Position numbers and translations under genes: made by a program. A model generated the notes under the pieces. It was not told the DNA's origin, did not search any database, and saw only the letters and a list, made by a program, of their open reading frames with translations. A stretch of DNA of 64,000 nt, from contig NZ_CP040020.1 of assembly GCF_005280295.1 (NCBI RefSeq), positions 2,232,001-2,296,000 of the forward strand. The letters run 5' to 3'. Source of the DNA: Brevibacterium sp. CS2. Its GTDB lineage: Bacteria; Actinomycetota; Actinomycetes; Actinomycetales; Brevibacteriaceae. Of this stretch, positions 35,567-44,556 are shown piece by piece (position 1 is the first letter of the stretch; each line of letters begins with the position of its first letter).

Positions 35567-35986
35567 TCAGTCCTCGCGGCTGCGTTCGGCCCGGCGGTCG
35601 GGCATGACCCAGCCGAGGACCGCGGACACGATCGCGACGATGATCGCGGCGAACAGTGCGGTGAGGAACCCGTCGAAGCTCAGCGTGATCGGGGTGAACT
35701 GCGAGGCCCATGCGGTGAGGAGCAGCATGAGCGCATTGATGACGACGGCGAACAGGCCGAGTGTCAGGCAGGTCAGGGGGAGTGCGACGAGTTCGACGAG
35801 CGGCCGGACGAGTGCATTCACCACCCCGAACAGAGCACCGATGACGAGGTACGCCACGACGGTCGAGCCGGTGTCCCCGAGCGAGGCGGCGAAGGCGTCG
35901 CTCCCGGCGATCTCCATCCCGGGCAGGAACCAGACCGCGGCGGCGAGCGCCAGGGCATTGACGATGATGCGCAGGATGAGGTTCAT
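35567..35986 (-). CDS. Phage-holin-4-2-like membrane protein
   Basis: 139 residues with four hydrophobic helices: LILRIIVNALALAAAVWFLPGM, VVAYLVIGALFGVVNALVRP, VALPLTCLTLGLFAVVINALMLLLTAWA and FLTALFAAIIVAIVSAVLGWV. The motif FGVVNALVRPLVELVALPLTCLTLGLF is characteristic of the Phage_holin_4_2 (YkvA/YtpR-like) family, which in most bacteria is a general membrane protein rather than a phage lysis protein. GGAGGACGC precedes ATG 35986. No phage genes nearby. Confidence 0.8.
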   Translation of the reverse strand: MNLILRIIVNALALAAAVWFLPGMEIAGSDAFAASLGDTGSTVVAYLVIGALFGVVNALVRPLVELVALPLTCLTLGLFAVVINALMLLLTAWASQFTPITLSFDGFLTALFAAIIVAIVSAVLGWVMPDRRAERSRED

Positions 35987-36046
35987 GGTGCGTCCTCCTG
36001 GAACTGTCGGAACGGTGGCCGCGGCCAGCGGTGCGGTGGGATCCGG

Positions 36047-36397
36047 TCACCCCCGCAGGATCGACTCCATCTTCTTGCCCCGGCCCACCTCGTCGACGAG
36101 CTTGTCCATGTAGCGGATCTTCTGCATGAGAGGGTCCTCGATCTCCTCGACCCGCACCCCGCAGACGACGCCGGTGATGAGCTCGGCGTTGGGGTTGAGC
36201 TCCGGCGCCTCGGCGAAGAAGGTCGCGAGGTCCGTGTCGTTCTCGATGACGCGCTCGAGGTCTGCCTCGGAGTACCCCGTGAGCCAGGTGATGACGGTGT
36301 CGACCTCGGCCTTGCCGCGGCCCTTCTTCTCCGCCTTGGTGACGTAGTGCGGGTAGATGCTCGCGAAGCTCGTGGTGAAGATGCGGTGCCCGGCCAT
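36047..36397 (-). CDS. DUF2200-family protein
   Basis: 116 residues, [51 protein letters not shown] and further [49 protein letters not shown]. This is the compact single-domain DUF2200 family of unknown function, seen complete at its usual length. CAGGAGGCGC precedes ATG 36397. Confidence 0.85.
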   Translation of the reverse strand: MAGHRIFTTSFASIYPHYVTKAEKKGRGKAEVDTVITWLTGYSEADLERVIENDTDLATFFAEAPELNPNAELITGVVCGVRVEEIEDPLMQKIRYMDKLVDEVGRGKKMESILRG

Positions 36398-36473
36398 GGT
36401 GCGCCTCCTGGAGTGGTGGATCGATCGAAGTCTCGACGTCATTGTCCCACCGGCGAGGCCATCCCGGCCCGGC

Positions 36474-36605
36474 TCACGAGGTGAACCCGAGCCCCAGCCG
36501 GTCGAGCGTGCGCAGCATGAGGTTCCGGTGCCCGTCGTTGCGGTCGGCGCGGTCCATCGCCCAGCGGGTCGCATTGATCCCCGCCGAGGCGTTCGTCCAA
36601 CGCCT
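36474..36605 (-). other. Unrecognised coding-like fragment
   Basis: A 43-codon stretch in the gap between the DUF2200 and permease genes reads [41 protein letters not shown] before a stop; the start is not identifiable because the frame runs back into the permease 3' end. It has protein-like composition but no recognised family, and is probably a remnant of a gene that once followed the permease. Confidence 0.3.
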
Positions 36606-37358
36606 TCACCCCCGCACCTCGCGGCGGGCGAGGAGTGCGGCGCTCCCGGCGATCGCCGCTGCGGTGAGGAGCACCGTGCACGCGAGGATCGCGGCGACGT
36701 CGCCGAACCCGATCGTGCCGGGGTCGGCGAAGGTGCCGGTGCCCAGCTGGGTGGTGCGGGCGATGAGCGCATGGGGGAGCACCGCGATCAGCGCACCGAC
36801 GTCGGCGAGCAGGAGCACCACGGAGACCCCCGAGGCGACGAGCGCGCAGGCCACGGGCGCGGCGAAGGACGGCAGCAGGATCGACAGGCCCGACTGCACG
36901 GCGGCCACCGGGATGCTCGCGGCGATGATGAGCAGGCTGATCGCCAGGTACTCACCGGGCAGCAGCCCCGGCAGGCCGAACACGAACCTCCCGAACACCG
37001 TGAGCACCCCGAGGAGCACGAGCTGCATGGCCGCGGCGGTTGTCGCGATGACCGCGGTCTTCGCCACCGCGATCCGCAGCGCCGAGGTCGGGCCGCTGAG
37101 CAGGGCGTTCCAGTTGCCCCCCTGCCTCTCGGGCCGCCACACGAGGGAGGCGATGATCGCGATGCCGAGCGGCAGCGGCGCCATCCCATGGACGACGACG
37201 GAGCGCAGCCACATCGTGTGCCAGCCATCGGCCGGGGCCTGACCCGAGGCCAGGGTGTTCGCGACCCCGGAGAGGACCATGGCGGTCGGGAGCAGGAGCA
37301 CGACGACCCAGCTCAGGGAACGGGAGAGTTTGAGGAATTCGGCGCGGACGGCATTCAT
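36606..37358 (-). CDS. ABC-2 permease, lantibiotic-immunity type (second permease)
   Basis: 250 residues with six hydrophobic segments: [100 protein letters not shown] and [21 protein letters not shown]. The size and the loop [21 protein letters not shown] match MutG/EpiG-type permeases of lantibiotic self-immunity exporters. It follows the first permease immediately on the same strand and, with the now split ATPase, made up a complete exporter. Confidence 0.8.
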   Translation of the reverse strand: MNAVRAEFLKLSRSLSWVVVLLLPTAMVLSGVANTLASGQAPADGWHTMWLRSVVVHGMAPLPLGIAIIASLVWRPERQGGNWNALLSGPTSALRIAVAKTAVIATTAAAMQLVLLGVLTVFGRFVFGLPGLLPGEYLAISLLIIAASIPVAAVQSGLSILLPSFAAPVACALVASGVSVVLLLADVGALIAVLPHALIARTTQLGTGTFADPGTIGFGDVAAILACTVLLTAAAIAGSAALLARREVRG

Positions 37359-37359
37359 G

Positions 37360-38106
37360 TCAGTCCTCCTTGAGGTCGAGGAGTCCGGTGGTGAGGACGA
37401 AGAGCAGGGAGCCCACCACGGCGAGCGCAGCGACGCTCGGGTAGGCCGGAGTGAGGAGTTCGGGGGCGTCGCCGACGAACGCGGCCCCCGTCGCCAGGGC
37501 GTAGTAGCCCCACGGCGACAGGTGGGCGAGCAGCGGCGGGAAACCGCTGGCGAACACCGCGATGAGCGTGCCGACCACCCCGATGCCGAGCGTGACGAGC
37601 TGATTGTCCACCACGGTGGCGAGCACGACGTGCAGGGCGAGGACGACGAGGCTGACGGTGACCGCCAGCAGAGTGTAGAGCGCCCATGCGGCCACGGGCA
37701 GCACGGCGGTGATCCCCACCGCGAGCCCGAACCCCGCGACGAGCAGGCTGCTGAGCACGGTCGCCCCGGCCACCCAGATCGCGGTGGCGGCGAACTTCGT
37801 TCGGCACAGCCGGCCGGTGGTGACGCCTGCGGTGCGCGCGAGCAGCCAGCCGTTCGCCCGGTGCTCGATGTCGACCTGGCGACTGGCGAGCACGGCGATG
37901 GTGAGCGGCGAGCCGACCGGCACGGCGAGCGAGAGTCCGGCGAGCAGGCCGGCCCACGCCTCGGGGGCGGCGGGGCTGAACTCCGGGGAGCTCACCGCGC
38001 TCATGATGCTCAGCCCGGAGACGGCGCAGACGAGCGCCGCGGCGCTGAGCCCCATGCGGAGCCGGCGCATCTTGGAGAACTCGAGTCGCAGGAGTCGTGC
38101 GCTCAT
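37360..38106 (-). CDS. ABC-2 permease, lantibiotic-immunity type (first permease)
   Basis: 248 residues from ATG 38106, whose A is shared with the ATPase stop TGA. Six hydrophobic segments and the stretch SRQVDIEHRANGWLLARTAGVTTGRLCRTKFAAT are typical of MutE/EpiE-type permeases in peptide-antibiotic immunity transporters. The gene was the second of an operon ATPase-permease-permease. Because the ATPase 5' part is now 25 kb away behind the inserted element, this permease has lost its native promoter unless the element supplies one. Confidence 0.8.
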   Translation of the reverse strand: MSARLLRLEFSKMRRLRMGLSAAALVCAVSGLSIMSAVSSPEFSPAAPEAWAGLLAGLSLAVPVGSPLTIAVLASRQVDIEHRANGWLLARTAGVTTGRLCRTKFAATAIWVAGATVLSSLLVAGFGLAVGITAVLPVAAWALYTLLAVTVSLVVLALHVVLATVVDNQLVTLGIGVVGTLIAVFASGFPPLLAHLSPWGYYALATGAAFVGDAPELLTPAYPSVAALAVVGSLLFVLTTGLLDLKED

Positions 38107-38546
38107 CACAGACCACCTCCGGCGGTGACGTCCATGAAGACGTCCTCGAGCGTCTGTTCGTCGCGCCGCACGCCGTAGATGTCGATCCCCGCACCGGCGA
38201 GCTCGCTGACGAGCCGGGCGGTCGCCGGTTCGTCGATGCCGGTGAGGCGCAGGGTGCGGCTGTGCGTGCCGCGGAGCAGCTCGGGCCGGATGAGGGAGGC
38301 GGTGCGCTGCGGGTCCGCGGTGTCGATCAGCAGGTCCGGGGTCGAGGCGGCGAACAGCTGCTCCCGGGTGCCCTGGAACACGAGCCGCCCGCCGCTGAGG
38401 ATGCCGAGCACGGTGGCGGTGCGGTCGATCTCGCCGAGCAGGTGGGAGGACACCATGACGGTGACCCCGGATTCGGCGAGGCTGCGCAGCAGCGCGCGGA
38501 TCTCCTCGATCCCGGCGGGGTCGAGGCCGTTCGTCGGCTCGTCGAG
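38106..38546 (-). pseudogene. C-terminal half of ABC ATPase, separated by inserted element
   Basis: The frame enters from the att core as LDEPTNGLDPAGIEEIRALL, continues TVMVSSHLLGEIDRTATVLGILSGG (D-loop and switch His) and ends EDVFMDVTAGGGL. It lacks Walker A and signature motifs; those are in the matching half at 63267-63744 (RILILDEP). Joined at the 13-bp core, the two halves give a complete ~300-residue bacitracin/lantibiotic-type ABC ATPase (ILILDEPTNGLDPAG). The gene is therefore interrupted by the element, and excision would restore it precisely. Downstream permeases follow directly. Confidence 0.9.
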
Positions 38547-38556
38547 CCGGGAGGTA
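38534..38556. other. attL, left junction of integrated element
   Basis: The core TCGGCTCGTCGAG (38534-38546) recurs exactly at 63267-63279. Left of it lies ATPase coding sequence, right of it the element begins CCGGGAGGTAGGGG. The arm GGAGGTA (38550-38556) is the reverse complement of TACCTCC (63249-63255), so a circular attP would have inverted arms around the core, the pattern of serine-integrase attP sites. The exact crossover dinucleotide cannot be fixed from one integrated copy. Confidence 0.8.
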
Positions 38557-38582
38557 GGGGGTAGGGAAGGCAGGCGTACCTC

Positions 38583-40133
38583 ATGTCCATGAACACCACT
38601 ACTGACTCCATGCTCGAAGCCCCCGAACTCTCAACCTCGTTGGAAGCCTCGATCGCGCGGCTGCGCGAGGTCGCGGACGACGACTGGACGCCGGCCATCG
38701 TCTACGGGCGCGCTTCCCAGGACCGCAAGAAGCTCATGCGCTCGATCAACGACCAGCTGCTCGACTGCGTGTCCTGGTGCGAGCCCTTGCGCTGGTACCC
38801 GGACATGATCGTGCGTGACTCCGACCGGTCTGCCTCCCAGTGGCGGAAGAAGATCCGCGAGGGCTTCGACGAGGTGATGGCGCTGATCGAGGAAGGCAAG
38901 CACGGCGGGTTCGTCACCTGGGAGCCCTCCAGGGCCGCGCGTGACCTGGAGGTCTACGTGCAGCTGCGCAAGGCCTGCCGCCGAGCGAACGTCCTCTACC
39001 TCACCCACGGCCGCGTGTACGACTTCACCCGATCGGATGATTCGTTCGCGATGGGGTGGGAGTTCTTACGGGCCGAAGCTGACGCGGATACGATGCGCGA
39101 GCGGCAACTGCGCACCGTGAAGCTCAACGCCGAGCGCGGACGCCCCCACGGGCGCCTTCCCTATGGGTACCGACGGATCTATGACCAGCTCACCGGGGTG
39201 CTGCTGCGGCAGGAGCCCGACCCGCACAAGGGTCAAATCGTGCGGGATGCGGCCCGGGACGTGCTGGCAGGCAAGTCGCTGCACTCGGTGGCGATGCGGC
39301 TCCAGGATGCCGAGGAGCCGACCCCGATGAAGTCCTGGACCGAGGCTCCACGTGGGTGGGAGGCGAACACAGTCCGCCAGGTGCTGGAGAACCCGACCAT
39401 TGCGGGCAAGCGGGTCTATCAGGGTGAGGTCATCGGTGATGCGCAGTGGGAGCCGCTGATCGACTGGGAGACGTTCCAACGGCTCCAGCGCCTGTTCGCC
39501 GATCCCGGCCGCAGGGTCAAGGGCGGCGGTACGCAGGCGAAGACTCTGATCACCCACATCGCCAAGTGCCACTACTGCGGACGCCCCTTGAAGCGTGCCG
39601 TCCTGAGGCGCAAGCATCAGGCGGATGCGGTGAAGTACTACTGCGCGTTCCGTGGCTGCTACAAGATCACCATCGCCCAGCAGGGACTGGACGACTACGT
39701 CGAGGAGGCGGTGCTGACCTGGTTCGAACAGCCGGAGAACCTCGCCCGGCTCACCGGTGACGACGGGGGCGAGTGGATCACGAAGGCCGATGCCGCGCAG
39801 GAACGCCAGGCAGCGTTGCAGACCCGTCTGGACGAGGCGATCGCCCAGTACACGGCCGGGCAGTTGAACCTGGACACGCTGACGAAGGTCGAGCAGTCCC
39901 TGCGTCCGCAGATCGCGGCAGCTGAGCGGGAGCTGATCCCGCCGATCACCGATGCCCGTGTGAAGGCTCTGGTCACAGCCCCGGATCTGCGGGCGGCCTG
40001 GGGCGAGCTGTCGCTGGCAGAGCAGCGAGCGATCATCAAGGCCGGATTCGACATCCGTATCCAGCAGACGCGCAACCGCGGTCAGAACGCCTTCGAACCG
40101 GGCCGGGTACTCATGGAGCCCCGCACCCGGTGA
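38583..40133 (+). CDS. Large serine recombinase (integrase of the element)
   Basis: 516 residues. The N-terminal resolvase domain has the catalytic serine in IVYGRASQDRKK (near residue 44) and Arg-rich SRAARDLEVYVQL; it is followed by RGRPHGRLPYGYRRIYD (recombinase domain), then NPTIAGKRVYQGEVIG, a zinc ribbon CHYCGRPL...YYCAFRGC (about 337-370), and a coiled coil (about 400-450). This is the full set of a phiC31/Bxb1-like integrase, which joins attP and attB in one direction unless a directionality factor is present. ATG 38583 lies 37 bp inside the left junction, the usual int-next-to-att position. A second possible start is at 38589. Confidence 0.9.
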   Translation: MSMNTTTDSMLEAPELSTSLEASIARLREVADDDWTPAIVYGRASQDRKKLMRSINDQLLDCVSWCEPLRWYPDMIVRDSDRSASQWRKKIREGFDEVMALIEEGKHGGFVTWEPSRAARDLEVYVQLRKACRRANVLYLTHGRVYDFTRSDDSFAMGWEFLRAEADADTMRERQLRTVKLNAERGRPHGRLPYGYRRIYDQLTGVLLRQEPDPHKGQIVRDAARDVLAGKSLHSVAMRLQDAEEPTPMKSWTEAPRGWEANTVRQVLENPTIAGKRVYQGEVIGDAQWEPLIDWETFQRLQRLFADPGRRVKGGGTQAKTLITHIAKCHYCGRPLKRAVLRRKHQADAVKYYCAFRGCYKITIAQQGLDDYVEEAVLTWFEQPENLARLTGDDGGEWITKADAAQERQAALQTRLDEAIAQYTAGQLNLDTLTKVEQSLRPQIAAAERELIPPITDARVKALVTAPDLRAAWGELSLAEQRAIIKAGFDIRIQQTRNRGQNAFEPGRVLMEPRTR

Positions 40134-40149
40134 GCCGGTGGCGGGCTGG

Positions 40150-40353
40150 TCACCGGGTGCGACCACGCAGGGTGTTCCGCACCAGAGTGACCAGCTCGCC
40201 GCTCATCGGCGGGAACTGCGCAGCGGCCTCACGCGCGGCAGCACGGATGCGTTCGCGCTCCGTCTCCGGCTGCGTGCGGGGCGAGACGTGGCCGAGGTCG
40301 TCGTCGTGGTCGGTGGTCTGGGTCTGGGTCTGGGGTGTCGGGATGCTACTCAT
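40150..40353 (-). CDS. Small hypothetical protein next to the integrase
   Basis: 67 residues, SIPTPQTQTQTTDHDDDLGH then TERERIRAAAREAAAQFPPMSGELVTLVRNTLRGRTR. The polar first half is probably disordered; the second half is an amphipathic helix followed by a helix-loop rich in Arg, as in small DNA-binding or antitoxin-like partners. The end VTLVRNTLR recurs in small proteins of actinobacterial integrative elements, but I cannot name a family. Convergent with the integrase; 17 bp separate the stops. Confidence 0.5.
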   Translation of the reverse strand: MSSIPTPQTQTQTTDHDDDLGHVSPRTQPETERERIRAAAREAAAQFPPMSGELVTLVRNTLRGRTR

Positions 40354-40485
40354 ACCTGACAGGTACGTAAGGCATGTCGGAGCAAAAAAGTCAACCCCAA
40401 CATCCGTGGTGCCTCATAGTCAATTCCCCGGGAACGGTGGGCCGTGCCTCAGGTAAAAGTCCCCGGGAAATCTAGCTGGCCTGGC

Positions 40486-42508
40486 CCGGGGTTCCGCGTA
40501 ATTGATTGGGTCTAGACACTTGGATTTGGGCTTTGATCAGCGGAAACGCACGCCGGGGCGCGTGCATGGCGTGTATCTATGGCTGGCGGTGCAGGAATCA
40601 GATGCGCGTGGGCGTGAGCCCCTGGACCTGCTTCGGGGTGGGCAGGCCCTGCTGGGTGAAGAGTGCGGTCTGGGCTTGCGTGGGCCGGGTGATGGTGGTG
40701 ATCGTGCCCTCATCGCCTTCGAGGGTGACCTGGTGGAGCCGCTGAACCTGTCGGCGGACGTCGTTCCAGGTCTGGTCGGTGGTGTTCTCGATGATGCGGA
40801 TGAGCAGCAGAGCCAGCCAGCACAGAGACACGTGGGCGCGGATGCGGTACTCGAGCCGGTGATAGACCGGCCTGAGGTCGAGGGTGGACTTCATGTCCTT
40901 CCATCCGCGTTCGACTTCGAGGAGCTGCTTGTAGCCCAGCGCGACGTCTTCAGCGCTCATATGCGGATCGGAGGTGCGCAGCAGGTACTTCCCGTCGAGG
41001 TTGGTCTCCTGCTTGATCGTGTCCTTGTCGATGCGCAGCAGCCCGGTCTTCGTCGACCGGAGGAACCGGTTCAGGCCCGGCATGGTCGAGATCTTGCCCT
41101 TCAGCTCACCCCGCTTGCCAGCCGTGAGGGTATCGGATCCTGCGATCATCTCTTCGAGCCGGGCCACGAGAGCCTGACGGGTGTGGGCGTCGCGGTGGGC
41201 TTGTTCGGGGTTGAAGCAGACGATGAACCGGTCCGCAGTCCCGCTGGTCCGGTCGATGGTGACTTCCTTGACCTTCAGGTTGTCCTTCACGGTCCGGTAC
41301 TTGCCCGGACGAGACAGGGCCGCGGCCGCTTCGGCGGAGTTGGATCGGAGTTTCTCCCCGAGGATGTAGCCGTCCCCGCCGCGCATCAGCTCCCGCCGGT
41401 TGGCCTTCGAGGTGAAGCCGCGATCAGCGGTGTAGATGATGCGCGAGAGACTCCAGTCGCGCATATCGGTCCTGACTTGGCAGATGAGCGCGGAGTCGGC
41501 GGTGTTGCCCGGCCAGCACCACACCCGCACCGGGATCGCGTCGCGGGTGACGGCCAGGCCGATGACGACCTGCGGGAGATCGCCGCGGTGGTCCTTGGAC
41601 TTCCCATACGTCCGAAACGGCGTCTGCTGGACCGCCCCCGCCGGTCCAGCACCCTGGGAGACGTCGCCGGTGCTGGTATCGGCGATCGGGTGGCCGGTCT
41701 CGTCGCGCCAGACGGGCTGATCGGCGTCCTCGGTTTCGAAGTAGGTGGAGGTGGTGTCGAAGAACAGCAGATCGACCTCCAGGTTCAACTGGTCGGCGAC
41801 CTGCTCGTAGACTGCCCGCTCCAGGCTTTCGCCGGTGTCGGTGAGCCAGTCCATGACCCGGTAGCAGGCGTCCTCATCCACGGCCCCGACGGTGTCGGTC
41901 AAGCCGGGGATCGCCACATCGTGGTTCATCCAGTCAGCCGCTGCCAGCTTCGACGACGGAGCCAGCGCCCGGTTGGCCACCAGCGCGAACAGGATCCGTT
42001 CGGTGGCGTCCAGGTCCCGCTTCCGGCCCCGAGCCTTCTGCCCGGCCCCGGTGATCACCCGATCGAGCCCGAGCTGTTTCCACACCCCGTCGAGGAGGAA
42101 CGCCCCGCCGGCGGGGCGGGAGTCGACAGGTTCGGGCATCGAGGCGCCGTTCGTGCCGGTGTCGCCGAGGTAGCGCTGCAGCGAGGCGACCAACCGGCGC
42201 AGTCCTGCTTCGTCGACCTCGTCGGCACGGCCGAAGGAATGCACCACCTTCGGCGTCGACCGCTTCTTCGCGGCATCCCACTCGTTGTGGGCCAGCTGAA
42301 CGTAGGAGACCTCGCTGGTCCTCGTCCGCCGCTTCACCGTCCTGATGTACACACCTATGACAACTACCACACATAGCCGCCCATGTGAATCACGATCACG
42401 GAAGCGTGTATCTATGTAACTCGGGGCGTCGCGAGAGCAGTTCCCCGGATTCTCGCGGATCTTGCACTCACATCGGGGCTAGAAACACGGAATTACGCGG
42501 AACCCCGG
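40486..42508. mobile_element. IS1634-like insertion sequence, 2.0 kb, with intact ends
   Basis: Terminal inverted repeats CCGGGGTTCCGCGTAATT (40486-40503) and its exact complement (42491-42508), with weaker pairing continuing ~15 bp further inward. A 5-bp target duplication CTGGC flanks it (40481-40485 and 42509-42513). One transposase gene fills the element. It inserted into the 3' end of the rve transposase gene and changed its last codons. Confidence 0.85.
40598..42352 (-). CDS. IS1634-family (DDE, IS4-like) transposase
   Basis: 584 residues from GTG 42352 (YIRTVKRRTRTSEVSYVQLAHNEWD), with DATERILFALVANRALAP, LLFFDTTSTYFETE (first catalytic Asp), YTADRGFTSKANRREL (second Asp) and YKQLLEVERGWKDMKS with the catalytic Glu of DDE IS4-clan enzymes, ending RPVYHRLEYRIRAHV. 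It moves the element by cut and paste. Typical length (IS1634 transposases are 550-600 residues), with no frameshift, so it may be active. Confidence 0.85.
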   Translation of the reverse strand: MYIRTVKRRTRTSEVSYVQLAHNEWDAAKKRSTPKVVHSFGRADEVDEAGLRRLVASLQRYLGDTGTNGASMPEPVDSRPAGGAFLLDGVWKQLGLDRVITGAGQKARGRKRDLDATERILFALVANRALAPSSKLAAADWMNHDVAIPGLTDTVGAVDEDACYRVMDWLTDTGESLERAVYEQVADQLNLEVDLLFFDTTSTYFETEDADQPVWRDETGHPIADTSTGDVSQGAGPAGAVQQTPFRTYGKSKDHRGDLPQVVIGLAVTRDAIPVRVWCWPGNTADSALICQVRTDMRDWSLSRIIYTADRGFTSKANRRELMRGGDGYILGEKLRSNSAEAAAALSRPGKYRTVKDNLKVKEVTIDRTSGTADRFIVCFNPEQAHRDAHTRQALVARLEEMIAGSDTLTAGKRGELKGKISTMPGLNRFLRSTKTGLLRIDKDTIKQETNLDGKYLLRTSDPHMSAEDVALGYKQLLEVERGWKDMKSTLDLRPVYHRLEYRIRAHVSLCWLALLLIRIIENTTDQTWNDVRRQVQRLHQVTLEGDEGTITTITRPTQAQTALFTQQGLPTPKQVQGLTPTRI

Positions 42509-43798
42509 CTGGCGTCGGTGGTGGTGGAGTTTGATGCCGGCAGGGTTGGGCGGGGCGGTGGAGGCCTGGGCCTCGCGTTCGAGTTGCCGGGTCCTCTCCG
42601 CGGCCAGGCGGATCAGTTGTTGCTGGATCCGGTCGATCTCGGTGGCGATGGCCATCGGGTCCAGCCTGTCGTGGTGTGCTTTCAGTTCGGTCTGCTGGGC
42701 GTTGCTGAGGATCCCGGAGGCCAGCAACCGCCGGTATGGGGTCTGCGGGGTGTCGTAGAGACGTTTACGCCGGCCGACGGCGTCGGTGCTCCAGCCGGTG
42801 GGCTTCTTCGTGGGGGTGAGGAAGTTCAGCCGGTCGTTGATCAGGGGCCAGAGCCGGTTCAGCAGGGCCAGCTCTTCGCCGGTGTCGTAGCGGTAGTGGA
42901 ACCCGTAGCGGCGCACCAGGTGTCCGTTCTTGGACTCGATGGTGGCCTGGTCGTTCTTCTTGTAGGGCCGGCTGCGGGTGAAGAAGATGTCCTGGTCGGC
43001 GGCCCAGTTGACCACGTCGTGGTTGATGAACTCGGATCCGTTGTCGAAGTCCAGGCCGCTGACCAGGTACGGGATCGCCTCGAGGCCGGCCTGGAGCGTG
43101 GCGAGGATGTGCACGCGGGCGTTGTTGCGGATCGCGCGGGTGAACACCCAGCCGATGCGCACATCGGTCAGGTTCACGGAACGGGCGAACTCTCCGGTCA
43201 GCGTCGGGCCGCAGTGCGCGACGGTGTCGACCTCGAAGAATCCGGGCTCGGCCTCGACCTCGTCACCGGCCTTGCGGATGGTGATCGAGGTGCGCAACAA
43301 GGAGCCCGGCTTGGTGGCGGACTTGCCGTGCAGCGGGTCCTTGGCCCGGGTCGGGGCCAGGTACCGGTCGATGGTGGCCGCCGACATGGCCAGCAGCTCG
43401 GCCCGCACCGACGGGCAGTACCGGTCTTCGCCGTCCAGCAGGGCCCCGTGGCGTTCCATCGCCTCGATCCACTCACCCATCGAGGCGGCCAGGTACTTCC
43501 CGCACAACCCGCCGGAGGCCGCCCAGATCCGCTGCAGCACCACCACGGCGTCGTAGGAGTACCTGCGGGGCTTCGACTTGCGCCGGTCCAGCACCGCCAC
43601 CGTGGCGATGGGCCGCCCGGGCGGCTGGGCGGCCCGGCGACGCAGCTGCTGGCGGGCGTGGTCCCTGTCCCAGCCGGTGATCCCGACAACGGTGTCCAGG
43701 ATCGCGCCCTTCTGCTTCTTCGAAGCCCTCACATACGCCGTGGCGTACTTCTTGGTCACTTCGATGCGGGTCGTCATCGACACGTCCCAGTCAGTCAT
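42479..43798 (-). CDS. rve-type integrase-core transposase, C-terminus replaced by IS insertion
   Basis: About 439 residues from ATG 43798. The N-terminal helical domain (VTKKYATAYVRASKKQKGAILDTVVGITGW) precedes an integrase core with catalytic residues in FFEVDTVAHCG (Asp), GLDFDNGSEFINHDVV (Asp) and KKNDQATIESKNGHLV (Glu). Insertion of the IS1634-like element replaced the original ending: joining the two flanks at the CTGGC duplication would give HHHRRQAS-stop, whereas the present reading gives HHHRRQPGFRVIPCF-stop. The core is complete, so it may still act. Other starts at 43777 or 43819 are possible. Confidence 0.75.
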   Translation of the reverse strand: MTDWDVSMTTRIEVTKKYATAYVRASKKQKGAILDTVVGITGWDRDHARQQLRRRAAQPPGRPIATVAVLDRRKSKPRRYSYDAVVVLQRIWAASGGLCGKYLAASMGEWIEAMERHGALLDGEDRYCPSVRAELLAMSAATIDRYLAPTRAKDPLHGKSATKPGSLLRTSITIRKAGDEVEAEPGFFEVDTVAHCGPTLTGEFARSVNLTDVRIGWVFTRAIRNNARVHILATLQAGLEAIPYLVSGLDFDNGSEFINHDVVNWAADQDIFFTRSRPYKKNDQATIESKNGHLVRRYGFHYRYDTGEELALLNRLWPLINDRLNFLTPTKKPTGWSTDAVGRRKRLYDTPQTPYRRLLASGILSNAQQTELKAHHDRLDPMAIATEIDRIQQQLIRLAAERTRQLEREAQASTAPPNPAGIKLHHHRRQPGFRVIPCF

Positions 43799-43953
43799 AC
43801 CCCATCGTCGCCGTGCCACCTGAAGGGCGGAAGATTTCGCGGGGAAACCCTGTGAGGCACGGGCCCTGCTACGCGGGGACTTTATATGAGTCTCGTCGAC
43901 ATCTAGCCATCCGAACGGAGGCGAGCTACTATATGTGGATGGTCAGTGCTGTC

Positions 43954-44515
43954 GTGCCCGTCGAAGCCCCGGAATCGGGGTCGGGCACGGGGGTGCCGAT
44001 TCGGCACCCCCGTAGCCGCCACACCTCAGGCCTCGCGGTGGTGAAAATTTTGCACCACCGCCATCACCCGATCAGGCAGGGCAGCACGGTGGTAGCAAAT
44101 TGCCACCACCGCCATCCCGGGACCGTCAGGGTTCCACGGTGCCTGCACGTTGCAGTCACCGTCGCCTCACCTTGGCTCTTCACGGTGGTGCCAGCGTGGC
44201 ACCACCGTCGACCGCCCACGGGGGTGTAAAATTTTCCACCCCCGTGGCCGGGTGCATGGTCCTGCAAATTTTGCGGGACCGCGACGGCCGCGGAACGGTC
44301 CCGGAAATTTTCCGGCCCCGTTGCCCCGCCGTGGCTGATGGCACGGTCGTGCCGATTCGGCACCACCGTGATCGGCCCCACTGCGGCCCGCGAGACTGCC
44401 ACCGGATGTCGTCAACGGTGTGCGAAATTTTCCCGCACCGCGCCACCAGGGCTTCTGCCCCCTGACTGCCCGTCGCGCGGATGCTCAACGGGTCCGCACA
44501 TTTTGCGGACCCGTT
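43954..44515. repeat. Ladder of eleven distinct palindromes (hairpin array)
   Basis: A gene-free interval packed with palindromes of 23-32 bp: 43987-44013, 44035-44061, 44087-44111, 44136-44162, 44182-44208, 44216-44247, 44258-44280, 44294-44322, 44342-44370, 44416-44440 and 44487-44515; a weaker hairpin starts the row (43954-43988). Centres are about 37-73 bp apart. Stems are GC-rich (for example CGGTGGTG...CACCACCG, CGGGGGTG...CACCCCCG, GGTCC...GGACC) and centres are mostly A/T (AAATTT, GATTC). Stem sequences differ but each side matches its partner, so pairing rather than sequence is conserved. Not a CRISPR: units are inverted and not identical. Confidence 0.85.
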
Positions 44516-44556
44516 CCCGGCCCCGTTACGGAGCACTCCATCGGCTCTCCGCTGTC

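Larger units (their letters stand above)
40411..43890. mobile_element. Integrase-core (rve) insertion sequence, interrupted by a second IS
   Basis: The limits are approximate. The left end carries two subterminal repeats, GTGCCTCATAGTCAATTCCCC and GTGCCTCAGGTAAAAGTCCCC (40410-40466); the right end has the inverted counterparts GCGGGGAAACCCTGTGAGGCAC and GCGGGGACTTTATATGAG (43844-43890). Such multiple ends are typical of insertion sequences with rve-type transposases. The transposase reads toward the left end (42479-43798). A complete IS1634-like element was inserted near the transposase stop codon. Confidence 0.55.

Noticed and set aside
40502-42376. 624-codon open frame on the plus strand
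   Set aside because: Antisense to the IS1634-type transposase; no recognisable protein features.
40569-42416. 13-bp direct repeat GCGTGTATCTATG (40569-40581 and 42404-42416) as IS target duplication
   Set aside because: It lies inside the 18-bp terminal repeats that have a proper 5-bp duplication outside them, so it is an internal subterminal repeat.
43954-44515. CRISPR array
   Set aside because: Units are inverted repeats with different sequences and variable spacing; there are no identical direct repeats and no cas genes.
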